Positions 7,532-14,156 of a stretch of DNA of 21,843 bases are shown in pieces (position 1 is the first letter of the stretch; each line of letters starts with the position of its first letter). The position numbers and the translations under genes were made by a program. The DNA is from CAYLHB01 sp964383505 (GTDB taxonomy: Bacteria > Patescibacteriota > Minisyncoccia > Phycocordibacterales > UBA12088): positions 1 through 21,843 of the forward strand of contig CAYLHB010000015.1 of assembly GCA_964383505.1 (NCBI GenBank), written 5' to 3'. The notes under the pieces were generated by a model. That model saw nothing but the letters and a program-made list of their open reading frames with translations. It was not told where the DNA came from and made no database searches.

Positions 7532-8164
7532 CTAGGCCGCAAGTACCACAATCTCATTCTGTTTGCCCTCAAGGTCCTTGCGCTTTACCGTTAGCTTCTC
7601 TTCCTTCTCGCGCACTGTCGCCCCTTCTTCCTTTAAAAATTTCTCAAGTGCGCTCTTTTGACCCACTTCACTGAAGTGCATGGGTATCACCACGTGCGGC
7701 TCGAGTGTGACCGCAAGCTCGTGCGCTTCATCGGGCTCAAGCACCCCTTCTCCTCCTATGGGAACAAACACAATATCGAGGTCATCGAGGCGCTGGCGCA
7801 AATCGGCGGGCAACTCTTTGGTAGCGATTGCTCCCAAAAAGAGGAGGAGCATACCCTCCATGGTTACCAAGTACGCGGTATTGATGCGTTCCACGCCACC
7901 GTAGCGCGATACCGTGGGGTACCCGCGAATGAGCACGCCACCCACCTCGTACTCCCCGGGGCCCATAACTACAAATGGCGCTCGCTCACCGTGCGTAACC
8001 TGCGTGATGCCATTGAAATCCGGGTGGTCGAGAGACACGAGTGCAATATGAGCTCCGAAGCGGGATTGCTTGAGCTTCGACTCCTTCGAAATTGGATTAA
8101 ACGCGAGTATAGTATCGCCAAATGAAACCTTGAAAAACTCCGCTCCGTGGTAGGTGATAACCAT
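7532..8164 (-). CDS. MBL-fold (UlaG-like) protein with a degenerate metal site
   Basis: This 210-residue protein resembles the metallo-beta-lactamase-like families that include UlaG and related predicted Zn-dependent hydrolases. The fold shows in MVITYHGAEFFKVSFGDTIL, in the segment MGPGEYEVGGVLIRGYPT, and in VVIPMHFSEVG near the C-terminus. The expected HxHxDH signature is reduced to LDHPDF (45-50): the second His and the Asp remain, while the first and third His are replaced by Leu and Phe. Metal binding may therefore be altered or lost. ATG 8164 was chosen over an upstream ATG because TATACT lies exactly 6 nt before it. The next gene starts one base after its stop. Confidence 0.82.
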   Translation of the reverse strand: MVITYHGAEFFKVSFGDTILAFNPISKESKLKQSRFGAHIALVSLDHPDFNGITQVTHGERAPFVVMGPGEYEVGGVLIRGYPTVSRYGGVERINTAYLVTMEGMLLLFLGAIATKELPADLRQRLDDLDIVFVPIGGEGVLEPDEAHELAVTLEPHVVIPMHFSEVGQKSALEKFLKEEGATVREKEEKLTVKRKDLEGKQNEIVVLAA

Positions 8165-8170
8165 AACGAG

Positions 8171-8176
8171 AGTATA
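8171..8176 (-). promoter_or_regulatory. -10 box of the MBL-fold gene, predicted leaderless
   Basis: TATACT ends 6 nt before ATG 8164, the same spacing as at gyrA and the first pilin gene. The three bases before the hexamer are AGG, not TGG. Confidence 0.5.
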
Positions 8177-8229
8177 CCTCACAATGTGCACTGGAGGAAG
8201 GGATGGGTACCTTTATGCCGAACGATGGC

Positions 8230-8258
8230 TTTACAAAAAACAAGATGTTCTGTATAGT
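8230..8258 (+). promoter_or_regulatory. rpsA promoter (-35 TTTACA, 17 bp, -10 TATAGT)
   Basis: A well-spaced housekeeping-type promoter: TTTACA at 8230-8235, a 17-bp spacer and TATAGT at 8253-8258. Transcription would start near 8265 and give a leader of about 96 nt before the rpsA ATG. It differs from the leaderless pattern seen at many neighbouring genes. Confidence 0.65.
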
Positions 8259-8287
8259 GCTCACATTATCGGCTTTCCCAAAAGGGA

Positions 8288-8355
8288 ACGCCCTGGGCTA
8301 ACCCCTGCGCACAATGGATGCATCTGGCTGTCGCAGGAACCCTAGGCGTTTTTTT
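8288..8355 (+). promoter_or_regulatory. Terminator-like hairpin in the rpsA leader
   Basis: ACGCC (8288-8292) pairs with GGCGT (8345-8349), GGG (8295-8297) with CCC (8340-8342), and CCTGCG (8304-8309) with CGCAGG (8332-8337). Seven T residues (8349-8355) follow the closing stem directly, and the ATG is only 6 nt further on. A smaller hairpin (TTCCC-AAAA-GGGAA, 8275-8288) precedes it and shares one base. The layout suits attenuation or autogenous control by S1 protein; this is inferred from shape only. The internal loops are not perfect. Confidence 0.45.
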
Positions 8356-8360
8356 AGTAT

Positions 8361-9485
8361 ATGACAACAGCAACAGACGACAGTGTGCGAGAGGAGGGCA
8401 CACTAAGGCAATCGGAGAATACAGTCAAGAAAGAGTCCGTGATGGACCGCTACTTTGCCGAGAGCCCCACGCCACCGAGTGAGGATGACTTGGTGGAGGG
8501 TGTGGTGGTTGCCCTGGGTAAAAACCGCATTTACGTAGACCTTCATCCGTTTGGCACCGGTATTTTATTTGGACGTGAGTACCTCACAGCCGCAGACGTA
8601 CTTCGTCGCGTCAAGGTGGGTGATACCATTGCGGCAAAAGTAGTTGATCCTGTAAACCGCGAGGGGTACATTGAGCTCTCGCTTATGGAGGCCCGCCAAG
8701 CCCTCATATGGGCGGAAGCGGAGTCGGCGGTCGCAAAAGGTACGCCGTTTGAACTCGTGGTCCGCGAAGCCAACAAGGGAGGACTCATGCTTGAGTGGCA
8801 AGGTATTCCCGGCTTTCTTCCCGCAAGCCAGCTCAAGGATGAACACTACCCTCGTGTGGAGGACGGGGACAAAACGAAAATCCTGGACGAGCTCCGCAAA
8901 TTGGTGGGTGAACAAATATCGGTGACCATCATCACCGCAGATACCACTGAAGGAAAGCTTATATTTTCTGAAAAAGGACCAGTGGAGGAAAAAGGTGCCC
9001 TCATAGACCGGCTTGGTGTGGGTGATGTGGTGGAGGGAGAGGTGACCGGCGCGGTTGACTTTGGAATATTCATTAAGATTGACGAGGGCCTTGAGGGATT
9101 GGTACATATTTCGGAAATGGACTGGGGGCTTGTGGAAGATCCAAAGTCAGTCTACAAGCTCGGAGAGAAAGTGAAGGTGAAAATCATCGAAATCAAAGAC
9201 GGTAAAGTATCCCTCTCCATTAAGGCGCTTAAAGAGGACCCTTGGAAAGGCGCACAAGAGCGCTACCACAAAGGCGACACGGTATCGGCTGTTATCATCA
9301 AGTACAACAAGCACGGTGCACTCGCTTCAATTGAAGAGGGGGTGGCGGGGCTCGTACACATCAGTGAGTTTGAGAGTCCCGAAAAACTTCGCACATCGCT
9401 TGAGCTTGGGAGGACCTACCCTTTTAAAATCACCCTCTTTGAACCGAGGGATCATAGGATGACGCTCTCCACAAAACTCGCGTAG
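8361..9485 (+). CDS. rpsA: 30S ribosomal protein S1 (four S1 repeats)
   Basis: This 374-residue protein has four S1/OB-fold RNA-binding repeats (about 42-111, 125-205, 218-290 and 304-372). Repeats 3 and 4 carry the typical core GEVTGAVDFGIFIKI followed by GLEGLVHISEM, and GVAGLVHISEF. E. coli S1 has six repeats; four is usual for shorter bacterial S1 proteins. S1 helps mRNAs bind the 30S subunit, relevant here because many genes in this window lack Shine-Dalgarno sequences. The first 40 residues are acidic and probably disordered. No Shine-Dalgarno sequence precedes ATG 8361; a T7 run and hairpin do instead. An internal ATG (codon 28) is the only plausible alternative start. Confidence 0.92.
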   Translation: MTTATDDSVREEGTLRQSENTVKKESVMDRYFAESPTPPSEDDLVEGVVVALGKNRIYVDLHPFGTGILFGREYLTAADVLRRVKVGDTIAAKVVDPVNREGYIELSLMEARQALIWAEAESAVAKGTPFELVVREANKGGLMLEWQGIPGFLPASQLKDEHYPRVEDGDKTKILDELRKLVGEQISVTIITADTTEGKLIFSEKGPVEEKGALIDRLGVGDVVEGEVTGAVDFGIFIKIDEGLEGLVHISEMDWGLVEDPKSVYKLGEKVKVKIIEIKDGKVSLSIKALKEDPWKGAQERYHKGDTVSAVIIKYNKHGALASIEEGVAGLVHISEFESPEKLRTSLELGRTYPFKITLFEPRDHRMTLSTKLA

Positions 9486-9514
9486 AGAAGTTGAACTGAT
9501 GTCGTGCGCAACTC

Positions 9515-9919
9515 TTACTTACTACGTAGCGTCTCGCGGCGACACAACTCATCGTCGTCGAGGCCAAAGTAGTGCCCGAACTCATGCCATATGGTTTCGA
9601 TTACCACCTCTCGCACCCGTGCGGGATCTCCGCCCGCTTCTTCTATGATGGGCTGCCGATAGAGTGTAATAGTATCTGGTAGCGTCTCGCCCACACCGTA
9701 GCCCTCTCCCCTCAACGGAAGCGGGATACCCTGGTAGAGCCCCAACAAGGTTTTGTTGCCCCCAAGTCGCTCGCGACGCCTCACCCACTTGTCAGGCTTA
9801 TCTTCCAAGAGAACCGCCACGTTCTTTATGCGCTCACGAAATGTTTGTGGTAGCGCACAAATGCCCTCCGCTATGTACTCGTCCCAGTCGTAGTACTCAC
9901 TTGTCCCCGCGTCACTCAT
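9515..9919 (-). CDS. Zincin-like metallopeptidase (DUF1025/PF06262-like)
   Basis: This 134-residue protein has the zinc motif HEFGHYFGLDDDE at 112-124: two zinc-ligand His, the catalytic Glu and a following acidic cluster that could supply the third ligand. The N-terminal half (ALPQTFRERIKNVAVLLED, LGLYQGIPL, DTITLYRQPI) matches the short zincin-like family annotated as metallopeptidase family protein. No signal peptide is present, so it is probably cytoplasmic; substrate unknown. ATG 9919 is preceded at 6 nt by TGGTACAAC, a start consistent with leaderless transcription. Its 3' end faces the end of rpsA 29 bp away. Confidence 0.85.
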   Translation of the reverse strand: MSDAGTSEYYDWDEYIAEGICALPQTFRERIKNVAVLLEDKPDKWVRRRERLGGNKTLLGLYQGIPLPLRGEGYGVGETLPDTITLYRQPIIEEAGGDPARVREVVIETIWHEFGHYFGLDDDELCRRETLRSK

Positions 9920-9925
9920 TACCTT

Positions 9926-9934
9926 GTTGTACCA
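9926..9934 (-). promoter_or_regulatory. Extended -10 promoter of the zincin gene
   Basis: TGG followed by TACAAC ends 6 nt before ATG 9919. The last base of the hexamer departs from consensus. The arrangement repeats that at gyrA, msrB, the methyltransferase gene and rnpB. Confidence 0.5.
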
Positions 9935-9970
9935 CACACACTCTTCATGTGCTCCTCATGTTTACTCTCC

Positions 9971-9976
9971 TATACT
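9971..9976 (+). promoter_or_regulatory. Possible -10 box of the response regulator gene
   Basis: TATACT lies 27 nt upstream of ATG 10004, giving a leader of about 20 nt. No good -35 or extended -10 is visible and there is no Shine-Dalgarno sequence before the ATG. Confidence 0.35.
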
Positions 9977-10003
9977 TATTTAGCCTGCAGTGCCACGACA
10001 TGT

Positions 10004-10426
10004 ATGGAACGAAAAAAGGGCGTCTCAAAAATTGCTGTGGTGGATGACAGCGACGAGCTAAGGAGATCGCTCTCATCGCTCCTGCGTAACGAAGGGTACA
10101 CGGTGGTTGAACACAATGGTCGTGATACTATCAGTAAGTTTGTACTGGAGGAGCGACCCGACGTTATCGTGCTTGATTATCTCTTGGGTGGGAGAACAGG
10201 AGCGAATGTGGTCGATGAGCTCTCACTGGATCCTGTGACGGCGCGCATACCCGTGCTCGCGCTCTCGGCGCACCCAAGCGCGCAGCTACTCATGGCGCAC
10301 AAGGGCGTGTACGCATTTCTCTCCAAACCCTGTTCGGCCGACTCGCTCCTCAAGAAACTGGAAATGGCACTCAAGGGACGCTATGTGCCCTCCTGTGTTG
10401 AAGCAGTCCCGGGGAGTTTCACATAA
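10004..10426 (+). CDS. Single-domain response regulator (CheY-like receiver)
   Basis: This 140-residue protein is one receiver domain with no output domain. The acidic pocket is D14-D15 (VVDDSDE), the phosphoacceptor is D58 (VIVLDYLLGG), the switch Ser is S88 (ALSAH) and the conserved lysine is K108 (LSKPC). ATG 10004 is preferred over an upstream frame start because that extension is hydrophobic, Cys-rich and contains the promoter candidate. The gene converges on the histidine kinase gene, and their 3' ends overlap by 46 bp; the kinase is the obvious partner. With no DNA-binding domain, output must be through protein contact or phosphotransfer. Confidence 0.88.
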   Translation: MERKKGVSKIAVVDDSDELRRSLSSLLRNEGYTVVEHNGRDTISKFVLEERPDVIVLDYLLGGRTGANVVDELSLDPVTARIPVLALSAHPSAQLLMAHKGVYAFLSKPCSADSLLKKLEMALKGRYVPSCVEAVPGSFT

Positions 10427-12099
10427 AATGTCGTCCCGTGGTGCACCTGCGAGGTAAATGATATCTCACCACCCAGCTTGTGTACGAGCGCGTGGGTGAG
10501 GTAGAGACCTAAACCCGTCCCCTCGGTATGTGTGCGCACCGCGTTGTCAGCTCGAAAAAGGCGTGAGAATATTTTTGGCCGCACCGCTCGAGGTATTCCA
10601 ATCCCATCATCCTTCACGGTAAATGAGACTCCCTGTTCACCATACGCGGACGCGGTACAGCGAACATGCCCTCCTTGTTTACAGTACTTGATGGCGTTAC
10701 TCATAAGGTTTTGTAGAATCATGTGGAGAAATTGCGGGTCGCTCCGTAGCTTGAGCGCTTTTTCACAACGCACCTCAACACGTACCTCCTTTTCCCGCGC
10801 CATGGGCTGGAGCTGTTCGACGAGCTCGCGAATGAGCTTGGGCACCGCCACAAAGGAGTACGAGGGTTCAAGTGAGCCCGCTTCTACTTTCGCGAGCGAG
10901 AGGAGCATGTTCATGAGCTCCACCATACGCTTGCTCGCGCGCTTCATGGTCGCAAGCGAGCCCCGCAGTTCGCTCGAAAGTGACGACGCATTGCCTGACC
11001 TCTCAAGGAGTTCGAGGTTGAGGGCAATTACCGAGAGTGGTGTGCGGAGTTGGTGGCTCGCGAGAGATATAAATTCTTCTTTCGCGTGCTGCGCTTTCTC
11101 CAAGTTTGTGAGATCGCGAAATGTTGAAACCGTCCCAATAACCCGGCCTTCCACCTCAATCGCTTTTGCGAGCACCGCAACCCTTACCTTACTCCCATCC
11201 TTTCGCTCAACAAGACAGAGGCATTCGACAGGTTCAAAAACGCCTGATTGCGCATTGAGAAGCGCGTGGGTGGTAGGAAGCTCGTGCGCCGTGAGGCGTA
11301 CGCCGTTACGGCTTAAAGGCACCGCATCTTGAATAGGTCTGCCCAAGAGCTCCCCACGACTCCCACCCACAAGCCCGCAGAGCGCCTCATTCACGCGGAT
11401 AATGCTTCCGCTCGCTTCCGCCACGACGACCCCCTCACCGATACTCTCACGAATGGCGGTTGAGAGCACTTGACGTTCCTTCGCTTCGTTGAGTGCACGC
11501 ACAAGCTCGCGCTCTTTCTCGGTCGCCTCCCGTAGCGCCGCACGAGCCTCATTCCTTAATAGTACGTTTTCCCGCTGGAGCGCCGCGTAGGCGAGCCGAG
11601 TCTCACGTTCCGCTACGGTCGCACGCGCAAGCTCTTCGCGCACCGTCACCACCTCAAGCGCACGCTGTGCCTCCTCAAGCGAAGAAATATCAACACTCCC
11701 GTTTCCTTTTCGTGCGAGCACCTTAAACACCACACAGTAAAGCCGCTCATGCAGCGGCTCGGACACTTCAATGCGATGAATGTCTATGGCAACAAGTAGC
11801 ATATCGCCACTGTCGTCTTCGAGCCACACTGCGGGAAGTACGGCGCGCCCTCCCTTCTGCAGCTCCTTTATACCGCTTACCACAAGCTCAAGAATACCCA
11901 CGCGCAGCATCGTGAGTGCGCTCGTACTCGCAGCTCCGGGAGCGTGCTCTATGAACGGCCCGGTTTTTCCTCGAAACAGACGCACCTCGTACTGCTCGTC
12001 AATCACAAGTGCCGCGGGAGCGTAGCGCGTCTTAAGGAGGGCATCCACGCCGTCCGTGAGCGAATCTTCTTTTAGAACATGCGCAGAACGGCGTGCCAT
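10381..12099 (-). CDS. Cytoplasmic PAS sensor histidine kinase
   Basis: This 572-residue kinase has no membrane segments. Residues about 28-130 contain LVIDEQYEVRLFRG and EHAPGAASTSALTMLR, which resemble the PAS-like region found in CheB/CheR-type fusion proteins. A coiled coil (about 140-210), a PAS domain (about 212-335) with an ending FRDLTNLEKAQ, a HisKA domain with phosphorylated H349 (SHQLRTPL), and an HATPase_c domain with N-box N464/N468, DDGIGIP (497-503) and GTGLGL (527-532) follow. All catalytic motifs are intact. The signal is probably cytosolic. The stop lies inside the last codons of the convergent response regulator gene. ATG 12099 has TAGCAT 6 nt upstream, a weak version of the local promoter pattern. 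Confidence 0.92.
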   Translation of the reverse strand: MARRSAHVLKEDSLTDGVDALLKTRYAPAALVIDEQYEVRLFRGKTGPFIEHAPGAASTSALTMLRVGILELVVSGIKELQKGGRAVLPAVWLEDDSGDMLLVAIDIHRIEVSEPLHERLYCVVFKVLARKGNGSVDISSLEEAQRALEVVTVREELARATVAERETRLAYAALQRENVLLRNEARAALREATEKERELVRALNEAKERQVLSTAIRESIGEGVVVAEASGSIIRVNEALCGLVGGSRGELLGRPIQDAVPLSRNGVRLTAHELPTTHALLNAQSGVFEPVECLCLVERKDGSKVRVAVLAKAIEVEGRVIGTVSTFRDLTNLEKAQHAKEEFISLASHQLRTPLSVIALNLELLERSGNASSLSSELRGSLATMKRASKRMVELMNMLLSLAKVEAGSLEPSYSFVAVPKLIRELVEQLQPMAREKEVRVEVRCEKALKLRSDPQFLHMILQNLMSNAIKYCKQGGHVRCTASAYGEQGVSFTVKDDGIGIPRAVRPKIFSRLFRADNAVRTHTEGTGLGLYLTHALVHKLGGEISFTSQVHHGTTFYVKLPGTASTQEGT

Positions 12100-12164
12100 G
12101 TCTTCATGCTACTATCATCAAACCACGCTGTCCACGCGCATCCCTGGCGTATCTTTACGTCATG

Positions 12165-12173
12165 TGGTATAAT
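12165..12173 (+). promoter_or_regulatory. rnpB promoter (extended -10 TGG-TATAAT)
   Basis: TGG followed by a perfect TATAAT ends 6 nt before A12180, which is the first base of RNase P RNA helix P1. This fixes the -10 to +1 distance for the local promoter pattern. No convincing -35 is seen. The promoter diverges from that of the histidine kinase gene. Confidence 0.78.
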
Positions 12174-12282
12174 TACAACAGGTGGCAGGGTAGTCGCGGT
12201 CGAGCACTTTTGATGCGTGACTGAGGAAAGTCCGGACACACGTCCCGCTCATAGCGGGAAAAGGTAGCAGGTAACACCTGCT

Positions 12283-12371
12283 CCCGGCACTTTCTAGGGG
12301 TTTGTCTGCCGTGCGAGAGTGGATGACACCACTGTATTCTCGTACATGAGAGACGACTGGAAAGTGCCGGG
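12283..12371 (+). repeat. rnpB arm 1 (P9), first copy of the shared helix
   Basis: CCCGGCACTTTC (12283-12294) pairs perfectly with GAAAGTGCCGGG (12360-12371), and the next three bases TAG can pair with CTG, giving about 15 bp. The interior differs from the other arms and contains its own hairpin (GTGCGAGA with TCTCGTAC). Confidence 0.85.
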
Positions 12372-12505
12372 CAAGGTGCGAACAGTGACGCCAAACTCGA
12401 AAGGGGGCGGGGTCCGCGCAAGCGGATTAATCCTCGCATACCTCACCTTAGGGTGAGTAAACGAGGGGTGAAACGGCTAAACCCTTACCTGTGTGCAAGG
12501 TCGTG

Positions 12506-12601
12506 CCCAGCACTTTCTAGCGAATGAGTGCCAATCCTTCAGTGTTGTGAAATCTTACAACATTGGTGTATGGGTCTGCTCAAACATTAGAAAGTGCTGG
12601 G
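12506..12601 (+). repeat. rnpB arm 2 (P16/P17 position), second copy with a compensatory change
   Basis: CCCAGCACTTTCTA (12506-12519) pairs perfectly with TAGAAAGTGCTGGG (12588-12601), 14 bp. Relative to arm 1 one G-C pair is replaced by A-U on both sides, so the pairing is maintained. The interior has a separate hairpin (AGTGTTGT with ACAACATT). Confidence 0.85.
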
Positions 12602-12651
12602 AGTACCGCTTGAGGTATGCGGCGACGCACATCCCAGATAAATGACTATCG

Positions 12652-12742
12652 CCCGGCGCTTTCTGGTTGTCTTTCACGTTCACAACGTACCAATTGCGGT
12701 ATGGTTAAGAAAAAGCATGTCAGGCACCTAGAAAGTGCCGGG
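12652..12742 (+). repeat. rnpB arm 3 (P19 position), third copy
   Basis: CCCGGCGCTTTCTGG (12652-12666) pairs with CTAGAAAGTGCCGGG (12728-12742), 15 bp with two G-U wobbles. The 3' strand is the exact complement of the arm 1 5' strand CCCGGCACTTTCTAG, so cross-pairing between arms is possible. The interior is unrelated to those of arms 1 and 2. Confidence 0.85.
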
Positions 12743-12777
12743 TACAGAATCCGGCTTACATGCCACCTACCAAATAT

Positions 12778-12808
12778 GTCAAAAGGCCCGCACCACGGGT
12801 CTTTTGAC
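12778..12808 (+). terminator. Stem-loop terminator after rnpB
   Basis: GTCAAAAGGCCCG (12778-12790) pairs with CGGGTCTTTTGAC (12796-12808) over 13 bp with one G-U pair and loop CACCA. It is followed by TTTGTGTG, a short T tract. It can also act on the opposite strand at the end of the DUF192 gene, where the stem ends in CTTTTGAC read in reverse. Confidence 0.65.
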
Positions 12809-12819
12809 TTTGTGTGAGT

Positions 12820-13341
12820 CTACGTGTGAGTCACTATAGCCTGACTTCCTGTCACAATACCTGCCGTGCTCGCTTCTCCCGCATTCACCTCCAACACGTA
12901 ACGAGCGGGTACCGGCGGCACAAACGACATGGGAAACGTATCGGGTGACACATCGGACTCAATGTGGACCACACGCAAATCAGCATCGAGCCACACAATG
13001 TCAATGGGAAAACGCATATCTTTCATCCATATACCATGTGTATCGTCGTCTAAAAAAATAAACAGGAGGCCCGTCCTCGGCGGGAGCATGGCTCTTCCCG
13101 ACAAGCCACGCACGCGGGTTGCGTGGGTATCTGCTACTTCGATTTTAAACGTGCTCGTTCCAAATGAGAGCACCTGCGTACTTGGTGGGTTGACCTGCGC
13201 TTTGCTTGGCAAAGACACCACCCTGCTCGTTTCGAAATGCGTAGGTGTGGTATCGATGTAAAGCGCATACCATGCAAGCCCCAGCACCGCAACCATCCCC
13301 ACGCCCACGGTTGCCACCGCAATGAGCACGTACCGAATCAT
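12820..13341 (-). CDS. DUF192 family protein, membrane anchored
   Basis: This 173-residue protein has an N-terminal helix (about 4-27) followed by a DUF192 domain (about 55-170). Its marks are FKIEVADTHATRVRGLSGR, GLLFIFLDDDTHGIWMKDM, FPIDIVWLDADLRVVHI and YVLEVNAGEA. The domain is widespread and exported; its biochemical role is unknown. ATG 13341 overlaps the msrB stop codon by 4 bp (ATGA), so translation is coupled to msrB. Confidence 0.9.
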   Translation of the reverse strand: MIRYVLIAVATVGVGMVAVLGLAWYALYIDTTPTHFETSRVVSLPSKAQVNPPSTQVLSFGTSTFKIEVADTHATRVRGLSGRAMLPPRTGLLFIFLDDDTHGIWMKDMRFPIDIVWLDADLRVVHIESDVSPDTFPMSFVPPVPARYVLEVNAGEASTAGIVTGSQAIVTHT

Positions 13342-13745
13342 GGTGTACCAGACTCAAACGCAAGGCACACAGAGTTGATGCAGTACCGTAGTCCCGTGTC
13401 CTTTGTCCCGTCCTCCCTCCTCGTGGGACCGTCTTCAAACACGTGCCCGAGGTGCCCGCCGCACCTGGCGCAGACCACCTCCGTGCGTCGCATACCATGC
13501 GAGGTGTCCTCTCGTAGCTCAACTGCACCCTGCTCCGCCACATCGGTAAAGCTCGGCCAGCCCGTGCCGGAGTCAAACTTGGTTGTCGAAGAGAAAAGCG
13601 TTGCCCCACATGCTACACATCGATACATACCATCCTCGTGATGGGTAGCATACTTTCCCGAAAATGGAGGTTCGGTGCCACGCTCACGAAGCACGTGGTA
13701 CTGCTCGGACGTAAGCTTCTCGCGCCATGTGTCATCACTGTTCAT
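13338..13745 (-). CDS. msrB: Peptide methionine (R)-S-oxide reductase
   Basis: This 135-residue MsrB reduces methionine-R-sulfoxide in oxidised proteins. The structural zinc site is complete: C43/C46 (CVAC) and C92/C95 (CARC). The catalytic cysteine is C122 in RYCINSVC, and the family signature DSGTGWPSF and GGHLGHVF is intact. C127 could act as a second redox cysteine. No signal peptide is seen, so it is cytoplasmic. ATG 13745 is favoured over an upstream hydrophobic extension because TGGTACAAT lies exactly 6 nt before it. DUF192 follows with a 4-bp overlap. Confidence 0.95.
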   Translation of the reverse strand: MNSDDTWREKLTSEQYHVLRERGTEPPFSGKYATHHEDGMYRCVACGATLFSSTTKFDSGTGWPSFTDVAEQGAVELREDTSHGMRRTEVVCARCGGHLGHVFEDGPTRREDGTKDTGLRYCINSVCLAFESGTP

Positions 13746-13751
13746 GAGACC

Positions 13752-13760
13752 ATTGTACCA
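13752..13760 (-). promoter_or_regulatory. Extended -10 promoter of msrB-DUF192, predicted leaderless
   Basis: TGG followed by TACAAT ends 6 nt before ATG 13745, the same pattern as rnpB and gyrA. It lies just downstream of the cassette terminator, so msrB transcription is insulated from the cassette. Confidence 0.62.
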
Positions 13761-13784
13761 TCTCATGCAAACGACAAGGAGCTC

Positions 13785-13814
13785 AAAAAAGAGCGGCGTC
13801 CGTGTAGACGCCGC
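13785..13814 (-). terminator. Strong intrinsic terminator closing the phage-like cassette
   Basis: On the minus strand GCGGCGTC pairs with GACGCCGC (13807-13814 and 13793-13800) around a 6-nt loop, followed by TC and six T residues (13790-13785). It is the clearest intrinsic terminator in the window and lies 28 bp after the last cassette gene. Confidence 0.85.
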
Positions 13815-13841
13815 GAAAGAGCAAAAGAACATGGTGGGGCG

Positions 13842-14156
13842 CTATGTGAGGTGATGTTGGTGCGCCTCGCCTATCCCCAAATCCTCCATGGTGAGCTTGA
13901 CTCCTTTTCGGCTAAGCCACCAGATGAGAGACTTGAGCAGTCGCGTCGGTATCGGAACCAGTACCCCATCAGCAGAAAGCCACACACTGTTGAGTACACG
14001 CGCAACATCGCTATGTGGGTACCCGGTATGGAAGAGCATGTGATACGCACGATGGTGGTGTTCAAGAACAACTGAAATGTTGTGGGAGTGTCGCTTGCCT
14101 CCGTGAAAACGGGGCTTGCGATGGTGTCGAGTCTTTTTATGCTTACTCTTGCCCAT
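13842..14156 (-). CDS. Small HNH-like protein
   Basis: This 104-residue protein has a basic, His-rich N-terminus. The pattern KTRHHRKPRFHGG, then HNISVV (N26), then EHHHRAYHMLF (H34-H39) is like the His-Asn-His layout of HNH/treble-clef nucleases, but there are no CxxC zinc pairs, so activity is uncertain. Small proteins of this shape occur in Patescibacteria. ATG 14156 directly follows the stop of the upstream gene, so it is probably coupled. It is the last gene of the cassette, just before the terminator. Confidence 0.6.
   Translation of the reverse strand: MGKSKHKKTRHHRKPRFHGGKRHSHNISVVLEHHHRAYHMLFHTGYPHSDVARVLNSVWLSADGVLVPIPTRLLKSLIWWLSRKGVKLTMEDLGIGEAHQHHLT

Larger units (their letters stand above)
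12180..12768 (+). ncRNA. rnpB: RNase P RNA, type A-like, with three enlarged arms
   Basis: This is the catalytic RNA that removes tRNA 5' leaders. AGGTGGCA (12180-12187) pairs with TGCCACCT (12761-12768) as P1, and GGTAGTC pairs with GACTATC as P2. The conserved core is present: GAGGAAAGTCCGGAC, P8 GCAGGTAACACCTGC, ACAGTGACGCCAA, GGGGTGAAACGG, CAGATAAATGAC and ACAGAATCCGGCTTA. At about 589 nt it is much longer than the usual 350-420 nt. The excess lies in three arms: at P9 (12283-12371), at the P16/P17 position (12506-12601) and at the P19 position (12652-12742). Each arm is closed by nearly the same helix. Core motifs are not interrupted, so it should be functional. Peptides read in this region are not genes. 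Confidence 0.95.

Noticed and set aside
12283..12742. CRISPR array
   Set aside because: The repeats are inverted pairs within one structured RNA, not direct repeats with regular spacers.
12173..12817. Short frames within rnpB (for example 12173-12439 on the minus strand and 12617-12817 on the plus strand)
   Set aside because: They lie in the well-conserved RNase P RNA and have no family resemblance or start signals.
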